A stretch of DNA of 5,855 bases from Mollicutes bacterium. GTDB taxonomy: Bacteria; Bacillota_I; Bacilli_A; Izemoplasmatales; Izemoplasmataceae. The position numbers and the translations under genes are program-made. Below, one piece after another: positions 1 to 5,363 of this stretch; positions within the stretch are counted from its first letter, which is position 1; each line of letters starts with the position of its first letter. Below the pieces are notes generated by a model. It made no database searches. It saw only the letters and a list, made by a program, of their open reading frames with translations, and was not told where the DNA came from. The DNA lies in assembly GCA_003551405.1 (NCBI GenBank), contig PUMO01000177.1, positions 1 through 5,855 of the forward strand, read 5' to 3'.

Positions 1-365
1 GTGGGACACCCTTTTATGCCCGGATTGTAGAGATGGCCATTCATGAAAAAGGCATGTTTTTAAAAGAAACCGGTGTTGCCATCGGCCTTTCCAATCGACA
101 AATCATAACAAAAATATTGATACCAGAATCGTTGCCGGCGCTCGTGCGCGGCATTACCGTGACTGCCATTACCTTAGCAAGCTTCACCTCGATTGCGGGG
201 GCAATCGGCGCGGGTGGACTTGGTGATTTGGCATATCTATATGGATACGCCCGTAACCGGCACACGGTCACAATGATTGCGACAGTCCTTGTTGTAGGGC
301 TTGTTGTACTTATTCAACTACTTGGCGATCTAATTGTTAAAAAACTCAGTCCAGCCACAGACTAA
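1..365 (+). CDS. metI: Methionine-type ABC transporter permease MetI, C-terminal part (5' end outside the window)
   Basis: This is the inner half of an ABC importer permease that forms the membrane channel for D/L-methionine or a related ligand, working with MetN (ATPase, not in the window) and MetQ. The reading frame is open from base 3, so the ATG at 33 is internal; the residues before it (GTPFYARIVE) already match the family. About 120 codons are present of a usual ~220. Visible hallmarks are the cytoplasmic coupling loop with G-x(9)-I-x-LP spacing (GLSNRQIITKILIPESLP), where the usual EAA reads ETG, followed by the MetI-typical AGAIGAGGLGDLAYLYGYAR stretch and a last hydrophobic helix ending in LLGDLIVKKL. 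The metQ start lies 25 bases downstream, so the two are one operon. The order and both family matches make the call secure; the exact substrate is inferred. Confidence 0.93.
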   Translation, partial: GTPFYARIVEMAIHEKGMFLKETGVAIGLSNRQIITKILIPESLPALVRGITVTAITLASFTSIAGAIGAGGLGDLAYLYGYARNRHTVTMIATVLVVGLVVLIQLLGDLIVKKLSPATD

Positions 366-373
366 AAAATACT

Positions 374-380
374 AAAGGAG
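374..380 (+). promoter_or_regulatory. Ribosome binding site of metQ
   Basis: AAAGGAG lies 10 bases before the metQ ATG, within the 25-base gap after metI. It supports the ATG at 391 as the start and translation from a shared metI-metQ transcript. Confidence 0.8.
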
Positions 381-390
381 ATTTTAAATT

Positions 391-1209
391 ATGAAATTAT
401 TTACCCGCATAACCCTTTTATTAACAGCAGCAACAGCTACATTCACCCTTGCGGCATGTGGTGATGATACCTATACGATCGGTGCGTCTCCAACCCCGCA
501 CAGCGAAATGTTAGCCCAAGCCCAAGATGCACTCAGTGAAGACGGCATTGAATTTGACATTGTTGAGTTTAATGACTATGTTCAGCCTAATACCGCGCTT
601 GATGAAGGTGAACTGGATGCCAACTTTTTCCAGCATATTCAGTATCTGGAAGGGCAAATAGACGAACATGGTTATGCGTTTACCAGTGTTCACGAAGTGC
701 ACATTGAACCGATTGGTCTTTATACACAAACTTATGATTCACTGGATGAATTGCCTGAAGCGTTGGAAATCATCGTTTCCAACTCCCCTTCAGACCGTCC
801 CCGTCTGCTTCAGGTGTTAGAAGACAATGATTTACTCACCATCAATGACGATGTATGCAGCAGTGATATTGTCGATGCAAATGTAAATGATTTACCAGAA
901 TTGTTCGATTCAGAACACACCATAGAATTTACAGAAATCGATCCACCGCAACTTTATACCAATTATGCGAATGAATCGGGAGACTTGGTATTGATCAATG
1001 GAAACTTTGCGATGGATAATGACCTCAATCCACTAGAAGATGCATTAGCCATTGAAAGTACGGATGTTCCCTTTGTTAATGTCTTGGTCACCTCTGAAGG
1101 CCAAGAAGATGACCCTGTGTTAGAAGCCATTATAGATTACTTCCAAACTGAAGAATTCCAAACGTGGATGGAAGAGACGTATGATGGCGCAGTTATCCCT
1201 GCGGATTGA
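391..1209 (+). CDS. metQ: Methionine ABC transporter substrate-binding lipoprotein (MetQ/NlpA family)
   Basis: This is the extracytoplasmic binding protein that captures methionine or a related ligand and delivers it to MetNI. The 272-residue length is normal for the family. A lipoprotein signal peptide ends in LAAC with the lipidated Cys at 23. Family blocks follow in order: IGASPTPHSEML (30-41), FNDYVQPNTALDEGELDANF (60-79), FFQHIQYLE (79-87), LINGNFA (201-207) and a C-terminal GAVIPAD. The usual pocket block near PNDPTNxxR reads SNSPSDRPR (130-138): the Asn, Pro and last Arg are kept but several neighbours differ, so the ligand could be other than methionine. A second Cys sits at 156. The mature chain is extraordinarily acidic: 59 Asp/Glu against two Arg and no Lys in 250 residues. 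It is the last gene of its operon and is followed by a strong terminator. Family confidence is high; substrate confidence is moderate. Confidence 0.93.
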   Translation: MKLFTRITLLLTAATATFTLAACGDDTYTIGASPTPHSEMLAQAQDALSEDGIEFDIVEFNDYVQPNTALDEGELDANFFQHIQYLEGQIDEHGYAFTSVHEVHIEPIGLYTQTYDSLDELPEALEIIVSNSPSDRPRLLQVLEDNDLLTINDDVCSSDIVDANVNDLPELFDSEHTIEFTEIDPPQLYTNYANESGDLVLINGNFAMDNDLNPLEDALAIESTDVPFVNVLVTSEGQEDDPVLEAIIDYFQTEEFQTWMEETYDGAVIPAD

Positions 1210-1212
1210 TGT

Positions 1213-1242
1213 AAACCCAGTGCAGTTTGCACTGGGTTTTTT
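1213..1242 (+). terminator. Rho-independent terminator after metQ
   Basis: There is a perfect 12-bp inverted repeat (AAACCCAGTGCA / TGCACTGGGTTT) around a 3-base loop, with a T run at 1237-1242. It starts 3 bases after the metQ stop, so it closes the met operon and insulates the betaine operon downstream. Confidence 0.93.
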
Positions 1243-1393
1243 GCATTTAAAGCCTAAATCACGTCTTTATAAAGAATACCTCTTCAAATGTAACACCCAA
1301 CTATGTTAAATGTGACAACGTTCATTTATTGTTCTAACCCTTACTAAAGGCATAAACTGTTCTGCAAACCCATAGGTTAATATTATTAGGCCA

Positions 1394-1407
1394 GTAAAAC
1401 GTTTACA
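1394..1407. promoter_or_regulatory. Candidate operator (cre-like palindrome)
   Basis: The sequence GTAAAACGTTTACA contains the perfect palindrome AAACGTTT and flanking GTAAA/TTTAC arms. It matches 12 of 14 positions of the CcpA cre consensus TGWAANCGNTNWCA, failing at the first two. It lies about 85-100 bases upstream of the likely -35 element, so a bound regulator would act from upstream rather than block the promoter directly. It could equally be a site for another LacI-family regulator, or chance. Confidence 0.3.
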
Positions 1408-1490
1408 AACACTTTTTCATGCCTTTTTTATAGAATAAAAGTGCATTTAATGGCTTATTAAAGCGGTTTTAATCCTTTTGAACGCATTAC

Positions 1491-1518
1491 TTGCAAATTT
1501 GTCTCAATATGGTATAGT
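1491..1518 (+). promoter_or_regulatory. Probable housekeeping sigma promoter of the opuA operon
   Basis: A -35 element TTGCAA (1491-1496) is followed after 16 bases by TATAGT (1513-1518). The -10 is preceded by TG at 1510-1511, giving an extended -10 (TGGTATAGT). Transcription would begin near 1525, leaving a leader of about 150 bases before opuAA. The perfect palindrome CAAATTTG (1494-1501) overlaps the -35 box. Confidence 0.65.
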
Positions 1519-1583
1519 ATAAACAGAAATTTGGCAATTTACTCCAACGGGATGGGCTGCTAGATTTGTGAACATAATAAATT

Positions 1584-1623
1584 GACAATTCTTGTATCAT
1601 TTTGGGACAAGAATGTGTTTTTT
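1584..1623 (+). promoter_or_regulatory. Leader hairpin with T run: candidate attenuator or operator
   Basis: ATTCTTGT (1588-1595) and ACAAGAAT (1607-1614) are perfect inverted repeats separated by 11 bases. The stem can extend by ACA (1585-1587) pairing with TGT (1616-1618) across a one-base bulge, plus one G-U pair, and a T run ends at 1623. This resembles a weak intrinsic terminator about 60-100 bases into the transcript. The stem is AT-rich, so it would stop only part of the transcription. The same repeat could instead bind a regulator as DNA, like the downstream roadblock operators known for GbsR-type repressors. Confidence 0.4.
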
Positions 1624-1661
1624 AGGTAATTAAGCTCTGACATCTACGTTGAGATACATTT

Positions 1662-1667
1662 AGGAGG
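1662..1667 (+). promoter_or_regulatory. Ribosome binding site of opuAA
   Basis: A consensus AGGAGG lies 8 bases before the ATG at 1676 and fixes that start. Confidence 0.88.
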
Positions 1668-1675
1668 CAACGAAA

Positions 1676-2872
1676 ATGAGTCAATTAGAAGTAAAGAATT
1701 TGTACAAGATTTTCGGCCCCTCTCAGAAAAAAGCATTGGAAATGAGTCAAAATGGTAAGACAAAAGACGAAATATTAAAAGAAACCGGCAATACAGTCGG
1801 TGTCAACAATGCGAGTTTTTCAGTTGAGGAAGGCGAAACCTTCGTCGTCATGGGCCTCTCAGGAAGCGGTAAATCAACTTTAATCCGTAACCTTAACCGC
1901 CTTCAAGACCCTACATCAGGCGAAGTCCATGTTGATGGAAAAAACATTGTGGATATGAACGCAGAAGATCTGCGTGAACTCCGCCGTAAACGTATGGGCA
2001 TGGTCTTTCAGAATTTCGGACTGTTCCCACACCGTTCCATTAGAAGGAATGTAGACTACGGCCTTGAAATTCAAGGCGTCCCAGAACAAGAAAGAATTGA
2101 GCGCGCGTATGAAACACTTAAACTTGTCGGCCTTGAAGGCTATGAAGAAAGTAAACCTTCAGAGCTTTCCGGCGGAATGCAGCAGCGTGTCGGGTTGGCC
2201 CGTGCATTGGTGCTTGACCCTGACATCCTGTTAATGGACGAAGCATTCAGTGCGCTTGACCCACTGATTAAACGCGATATGCAAGATGAGTTGCTTGCGC
2301 TACAGGAAAAAGTGAACAAAACAATTGTGTTCATCACACACGACCTTGATGAGGCCCTCAAACTTGGGGATCGCATCGCTGTGATGTATGAAGGCGAAAT
2401 CGTTCAAATCGGCACACCAGAAGAAATTCTGACTACGCCTGCGAACGACTATGTACGTAACTTTGTTGAGAACGTTGACCGTTCCAAAGTCCTTAAAGCC
2501 AGCAACATCATGAGTAAACCACTCGCGGTTGTCGAATCACGCGAAGGACCCAAAGCTGCGGTTCGTCGTATGCGCAATGAAGAAATATCTTCAATATTCG
2601 TCGTTGACAAGAGCCGTAAACTTCAAGGCATTGTCAGTGCGGATGATGCGCTCGAACTCGCAGAAAAAGGTGAAAAATCCCTTAAAAATGCGATTAAAAA
2701 AGACGTATATCACACAACCAGTCCAGATACCCTGATCGTGGATCTGTTGCCGATGGCAAGTGAAGCAAAGTATCCGATTGCTGTTGTAGACAGTGATAAT
2801 AAACTACTCGGAGTCATTGTACGCGTCTCCGTCTTATCCGGTATCTCTCGGAAAGGAGCCGTGAGTGAATAA
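1676..2872 (+). CDS. opuAA: Glycine betaine/proline-betaine ABC transporter ATP-binding protein with tandem CBS domains
   Basis: This cytoplasmic ATPase powers uptake of compatible solutes and belongs to the OpuAA/ProV/GbuA family; 398 residues is the usual length. The order of motifs is complete: Walker A GLSGSGKST (60-68), Q-loop VFQNFGLFPH with Gln112, signature LSGGMQQR (164-171), Walker B ILLMDE (184-189), D-loop SALD (192-195) and switch His222. The N-terminal insert with KIFG and the coiled ALEMSQNGKTKDEILKETG-like region (20-38) is typical of osmoprotectant ATPases. Two CBS domains follow at roughly 277-330 and 339-392; in relatives they gate transport in response to ionic strength or c-di-AMP, but which applies here cannot be read from the sequence. 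Acidic and basic residues are nearly balanced (about 62 against 54), unlike the exported binding proteins. Its stop codon overlaps the opuAB start by one base, implying translational coupling. Confidence 0.95.
   Translation: MSQLEVKNLYKIFGPSQKKALEMSQNGKTKDEILKETGNTVGVNNASFSVEEGETFVVMGLSGSGKSTLIRNLNRLQDPTSGEVHVDGKNIVDMNAEDLRELRRKRMGMVFQNFGLFPHRSIRRNVDYGLEIQGVPEQERIERAYETLKLVGLEGYEESKPSELSGGMQQRVGLARALVLDPDILLMDEAFSALDPLIKRDMQDELLALQEKVNKTIVFITHDLDEALKLGDRIAVMYEGEIVQIGTPEEILTTPANDYVRNFVENVDRSKVLKASNIMSKPLAVVESREGPKAAVRRMRNEEISSIFVVDKSRKLQGIVSADDALELAEKGEKSLKNAIKKDVYHTTSPDTLIVDLLPMASEAKYPIAVVDSDNKLLGVIVRVSVLSGISRKGAVSE
2851..2858 (+). promoter_or_regulatory. Ribosome binding site of opuAB inside the end of opuAA
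   Basis: GAAAGGAG lies 13 bases before the ATG at 2872, a rather long spacing. The next in-frame ATG (2881) would be 22 bases away, so 2872 is preferred. The TAATG overlap also favours re-initiation after opuAA. Confidence 0.65.
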
Positions 2873-3747
2873 TGAAAGTCATGAATGTAGTATTTGACGC
2901 CATCGACAACATTCCCATTCCTTCACTGCCACTTGGTGACATATTCGAAGGCATTATCGATTTCATGGTGGATTATATTGGTTTCATTTTTGATGGAATC
3001 AGTGCTTCTCTGAACGGAATGGTAAACGGCCTTGAAGCTGTCTTTATGTTTTTACCCGGACTCATCATCATGTTTGTCTTTGCGGCACTCGCATGGTACA
3101 TAGGTGGACGAGTACTGGGTATTATGAGCTTTGTTGGCTTATTGTTAATTTATTCTCTTGGACTTTGGCCAAGTGCGATGGCCACACTGGCATTGGTGCT
3201 TGTCGCATCATTCATTGCTCTGGTCATTGGGATTCCGATTGGAATCCTTGCGGCCAAGCGTGACACTGCGGACCGCATGATTCGCCCTGTGCTTGACTTC
3301 ATGCAGACCATGCCGGCATTTGTTTATTTGATTCCAGCAATCACCCTGTTCCAGCGCGGTATTCCAGCTGGTGCGATTGCGACCATCATCTTCTCAATGC
3401 CACCGGTCGTACGCATGACAAACTTAGGAATCAGACAAGTGCCTTCAGATGTTATAGAAGCGGCACAATCGCTTGGTTCAACAGGGCAACAGTTGCTTTT
3501 CAAAGTCCAACTGCCCATTGCGCTTAAAACGATTTTTGCGGGTATTAACCAAACCATCATGCTTGCACTTTCAATGGTCGTTATCGCGTCCATGATCGGT
3601 GCTGGTGGACTTGGTAGTGATGTTCGCCGTGCGCTTGCACAGGTAGACATTTCAAACGGATTTGAAGCTGGTTTGGCGGTCGTTATCCTTGCTATGATCA
3701 TTGACAGGATAACACAGGGCCTCGGCGACAAATCATCTCAAGTGTAA
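2872..3747 (+). CDS. opuAB: Glycine betaine/proline-betaine ABC transporter permease
   Basis: This integral membrane subunit forms the translocation channel of the Opu importer with OpuAA. The 291 residues match free-standing OpuAB/ProW-type permeases; there is no fused binding domain of the kind found in lactococcal OpuABC, consistent with the separate opuAC gene. An amphipathic, acidic N-terminal stretch with an IPIPSLPLGD-type motif (14-23) precedes membrane segments at about 57-77, 81-98, 102-127, 145-180 and 222-247, with a last one near 264-280. The cytoplasmic coupling loop EAAQSLGSTGQQLLFKVQLP (196-215) has the canonical EAA-G-x(9)-LP pattern, followed by MIGAGGLGSDV (241-251), both diagnostic of the family. 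The start overlaps the opuAA stop by one base. An 80-base gap with an inverted repeat separates it from opuAC. Confidence 0.94.
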   Translation: MKVMNVVFDAIDNIPIPSLPLGDIFEGIIDFMVDYIGFIFDGISASLNGMVNGLEAVFMFLPGLIIMFVFAALAWYIGGRVLGIMSFVGLLLIYSLGLWPSAMATLALVLVASFIALVIGIPIGILAAKRDTADRMIRPVLDFMQTMPAFVYLIPAITLFQRGIPAGAIATIIFSMPPVVRMTNLGIRQVPSDVIEAAQSLGSTGQQLLFKVQLPIALKTIFAGINQTIMLALSMVVIASMIGAGGLGSDVRRALAQVDISNGFEAGLAVVILAMIIDRITQGLGDKSSQV

Positions 3748-3764
3748 CCCCAATTCAAAGCAAC

Positions 3765-3802
3765 AATGCATCATGAAATATAAACTAAACGTTTGATGTA
3801 TT
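3765..3802 (+). promoter_or_regulatory. Inverted repeat between opuAB and opuAC
   Basis: AATGCATCA (3765-3773) can pair with TGATGTATT (3794-3802) as a 9-bp stem with one G-U pair and a 20-base loop. An AT-rich AAAATTTTATT tract and the opuAC ribosome binding site follow. Such a hairpin could be a partial terminator or a stabilising or processing element that sets binding-protein output apart from the membrane subunits. The loop side also contains the palindrome AAACGTTT (3787-3794). A very weak internal promoter (TTCAAA, 19 bases, TATAAA at 3779-3784) is possible but not convincing. Confidence 0.4.
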
Positions 3803-3813
3803 AAAATTTTATT

Positions 3814-3820
3814 AGGAGGA
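3814..3820 (+). promoter_or_regulatory. Ribosome binding site of opuAC
   Basis: AGGAGGA lies 7 bases before the ATG at 3828. It is an almost ideal site, stronger and better spaced than that of opuAB, consistent with the binding protein being made in excess over the permease. Confidence 0.88.
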
Positions 3821-3827
3821 ATAATTT

Positions 3828-4679
3828 ATGAAAAAAGTATTAGCTTTAGTAGTAGGCTTGACCTTAGTTGTTTCACTTGCTGCATGTGATACTGAACAAG
3901 AAACCATTCAGCTTGACTATGTCAACTGGGCTGAAGGGATAGCAATGAACTACCTTGCAGAGGCAATCCTAGAAGACGAAATGGGTTATAACGTAGAATC
4001 TACAGAAGGTGACCCAGGCGTTGTCTTTACTTCTATCGCACAAGGTGATGCGGACTTCTTCGTTGACGCATGGTTCCCAGTAACACATGCGCAATATATG
4101 GATGAGTATGAAGGTGAATACGAGGACCTTGGCTACAACTTTACAGAAGCACCAATTGGTCTAGTTGTACCGGATTATGTAGACATCGACAGCATTGATG
4201 AGCTTAATGATCATGCAGATGAATTTGATGGCGAAATTATTGGTATTGACCCAGGTGCCGGAATCATGAGCGCAACTGAAGATGCCATCGAAGAATATGA
4301 CCTTGATTTTGAGCTTCAAGATCTTTCCGACCCAGTAATGGTTGGTGAACTTGGAACCGCCATTGAAAACGAAGAGTGGATTGTTGTCACTGGTTGGGAA
4401 CCACACTATAAATTTGCGGATTACGATCTTAAATTCCTAGATGATCCTGAAGGCGTTTATGGTGAACCAGACAACATTCATACCATTTCTAGTCTTGATG
4501 CCTATGAAGAGCATCCAGAAGTTGTAGAGTTCTTTGAAAACATGTATTTTGAAAGTGAAGAACTTGCGGATCTAATGGGTCATTTCCAAGAACATGGCGA
4601 TGACATGACAGACCAAGAAATCGCACGTGACTGGAAAGCTGACAACGAAGATATTTGGACAGCTTGGCTTCCAGAATAA
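3828..4679 (+). CDS. opuAC: Glycine betaine/proline-betaine ABC transporter substrate-binding lipoprotein
   Basis: This membrane-anchored receptor binds a quaternary-ammonium compatible solute outside the cell and hands it to OpuAA-OpuAB. The 283 residues include a lipoprotein signal peptide ending in LAAC (lipidated Cys20). Family blocks are VNWAEGIAMNYL (32-43), FVDAWFPVTHAQY (78-90), IGLVVPDYVDI (110-120), GIDPGAGIMSATE (139-151), VVTGWEPHYKF (186-196) and YGEPDNIHTI (211-220). In the Bacillus OpuAC pocket three Trp form an aromatic cage; here the first two appear kept (Trp82, Trp190), while the third aligns with Phe241 or Tyr240 in ENMYFESEEL, so the cage may be altered. The mature chain has 74 Asp/Glu against 4 Lys/Arg in about 263 residues. 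It is the last gene of the opu operon, followed by a strong terminator. Family assignment is secure; the preferred betaine is not determined. Confidence 0.94.
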   Translation: MKKVLALVVGLTLVVSLAACDTEQETIQLDYVNWAEGIAMNYLAEAILEDEMGYNVESTEGDPGVVFTSIAQGDADFFVDAWFPVTHAQYMDEYEGEYEDLGYNFTEAPIGLVVPDYVDIDSIDELNDHADEFDGEIIGIDPGAGIMSATEDAIEEYDLDFELQDLSDPVMVGELGTAIENEEWIVVTGWEPHYKFADYDLKFLDDPEGVYGEPDNIHTISSLDAYEEHPEVVEFFENMYFESEELADLMGHFQEHGDDMTDQEIARDWKADNEDIWTAWLPE

Positions 4680-4699
4680 TCTTACAATCATTTTTACAT

Positions 4700-4727
4700 A
4701 AAACGCCCCGTTTTTGGGGCGTTTTTT
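4700..4727 (+). terminator. Rho-independent terminator after opuAC
   Basis: AAAACGCCCC (4700-4709) and GGGGCGTTTT (4716-4725) form a perfect 10-bp stem with a GC-rich core and a 6-base loop. A T run covers 4722-4727 and continues as TCTTTT-like sequence. It ends the opu transcript 20 bases after the opuAC stop. Confidence 0.94.
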
Positions 4728-4743
4728 CTTTTGGGGAAATGAT

Positions 4744-4773
4744 TTGCTTTCTCCCACCATTGTCCGCTATAAT
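4744..4773 (+). promoter_or_regulatory. Promoter of the DJ-1-family gene
   Basis: TTGCTT (4744-4749) and a perfect TATAAT (4768-4773) are separated by 18 bases. With a usual start 6-7 bases after the -10, transcription would begin near 4780, at the very edge of the ribosome binding site, giving a leader of only about 14 bases. It lies directly after the opuAC terminator, so this gene is probably transcribed independently. Confidence 0.72.
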
Positions 4774-4779
4774 GCCAAT

Positions 4780-4786
4780 AGGAGGT
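4780..4786 (+). promoter_or_regulatory. Ribosome binding site of the DJ-1-family gene
   Basis: A consensus AGGAGGT lies 7 bases before the ATG at 4794 and settles that start. Confidence 0.88.
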
Positions 4787-4793
4787 TGATACC

Positions 4794-5363
4794 ATGAACG
4801 CACTGTTTTTATACTCACATAATATGGAAGATGTTGAAAGCGTAGGCACACGTGGACTTTTGAAACGGGCTGGATTCAATGTTCATACGGCGACATTTGA
4901 AGATTCCTTAACCATCGAAACCAAATTTGGGCAAACACTGAGTGCGCAACTTTATGCACGTGAAATCAATGTTGCGGATTATGATGTGCTAATTATACCT
5001 GGCGGTCCATATGTTAAAGGCATCCTTGATAGTGACAACGAAGTCAAAAATGATTTTGAAGATAAAATTGTGGGACTTGTTAAACGCTTCAATCACGAAA
5101 ATAAAATGATTGCGGCCATTTGCGCAGGCCCACGGTTTTTAGGGCGTGCAGGCTTGCTTGATGGTATTACCTATACTGCATTTACCGGAAGTGACAAAGA
5201 CGCGCCAAGAGGTCATTATGACCCAAGCATCAAAGCCATGCGAAAAGGCCACATCATTACCGGCCGCGGCGCGGGCGTCATATATGAATTTGCCTATGAA
5301 ATCGTCAAAGCGTTTAAAGGTGAAGACGCAGCCGATGCGTTACTGGAGGCAATCTTACATTGA
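4794..5363 (+). CDS. DJ-1/PfpI (YajL-like) family protein
   Basis: This is a 189-residue cytoplasmic protein of the DJ-1 branch of the DJ-1/ThiJ/PfpI superfamily, the usual length. Members are proposed to act in oxidative or carbonyl stress as glyoxalase, deglycase or chaperone-like proteins; the physiological role is debated and cannot be fixed here. The nucleophile elbow AAICAGP (107-113) carries the reactive Cys110. Glu15 in VESVGTRGLLKRAG aligns with human DJ-1 Glu18, which lowers the Cys pKa. Other family marks are VLIIPGG (65-71), GHY (140-142) and TGRGAG near 156-161. The His of human DJ-1 (THP, residue 126) appears to be absent, the aligned stretch reading TGSDKD (131-136), so it follows the bacterial Glu-Cys pattern rather than a full triad. 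It has its own promoter and a near leaderless start. The downstream DUF805 gene begins at its stop codon. Confidence 0.9.
   Translation: MNALFLYSHNMEDVESVGTRGLLKRAGFNVHTATFEDSLTIETKFGQTLSAQLYAREINVADYDVLIIPGGPYVKGILDSDNEVKNDFEDKIVGLVKRFNHENKMIAAICAGPRFLGRAGLLDGITYTAFTGSDKDAPRGHYDPSIKAMRKGHIITGRGAGVIYEFAYEIVKAFKGEDAADALLEAILH

Larger units (their letters stand above)
1243..1675 (+). other. 433-base non-coding regulatory region upstream of the betaine-transporter operon
   Basis: No credible coding sequence is seen on either strand; the stretch is AT-rich. From left to right it holds: AT-rich DNA without obvious signals (1243-1390); an AAACGTTT-centred palindrome resembling LacI-family/CcpA operators (1394-1407); an extended -10 promoter (1491-1518); a leader of about 150 bases with two related pseudo-palindromes (1528-1540 and 1579-1591); a hairpin followed by a T run (1584-1623); and the opuAA ribosome binding site (1662-1667). 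I could not match the leader to a known riboswitch consensus by eye. Confidence 0.7.

Noticed and set aside
33..365. metI starting at the ATG at 33
   Set aside because: The frame is open to the left edge and the preceding residues match the permease family, so this Met is internal to a truncated gene.
1402..1436. TTTACA followed by TATAGA/TAGAAT as an upstream promoter
   Set aside because: The spacing is 21 bases or more and the boxes are imperfect, far weaker than the element at 1491-1518.
1553..1564. Tiny leader peptide ATG GGC TGC TAG in the opuA leader
   Set aside because: Three codons without a ribosome binding site; most likely chance.
1582..1614. TTGACA at 1582-1587 as the -35 box of a second promoter close to opuAA
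   Set aside because: No acceptable -10 lies 16-18 bases downstream (GGACAA/ACAAGA); the nearest AAGAAT is 21 bases away. The sequence is better explained as part of the inverted repeat.
1525..1675. Riboswitch in the opuA leader (for example a c-di-AMP ydaO-type element)
   Set aside because: I could not find the conserved core blocks by eye and the leader is short for that class. A covariance-model search would be decisive.
3324..3731. Long minus-strand open frame opposite opuAB, and other minus-strand frames
   Set aside because: They mirror strongly supported + strand genes, show no family motifs, and lack ribosome binding sites.
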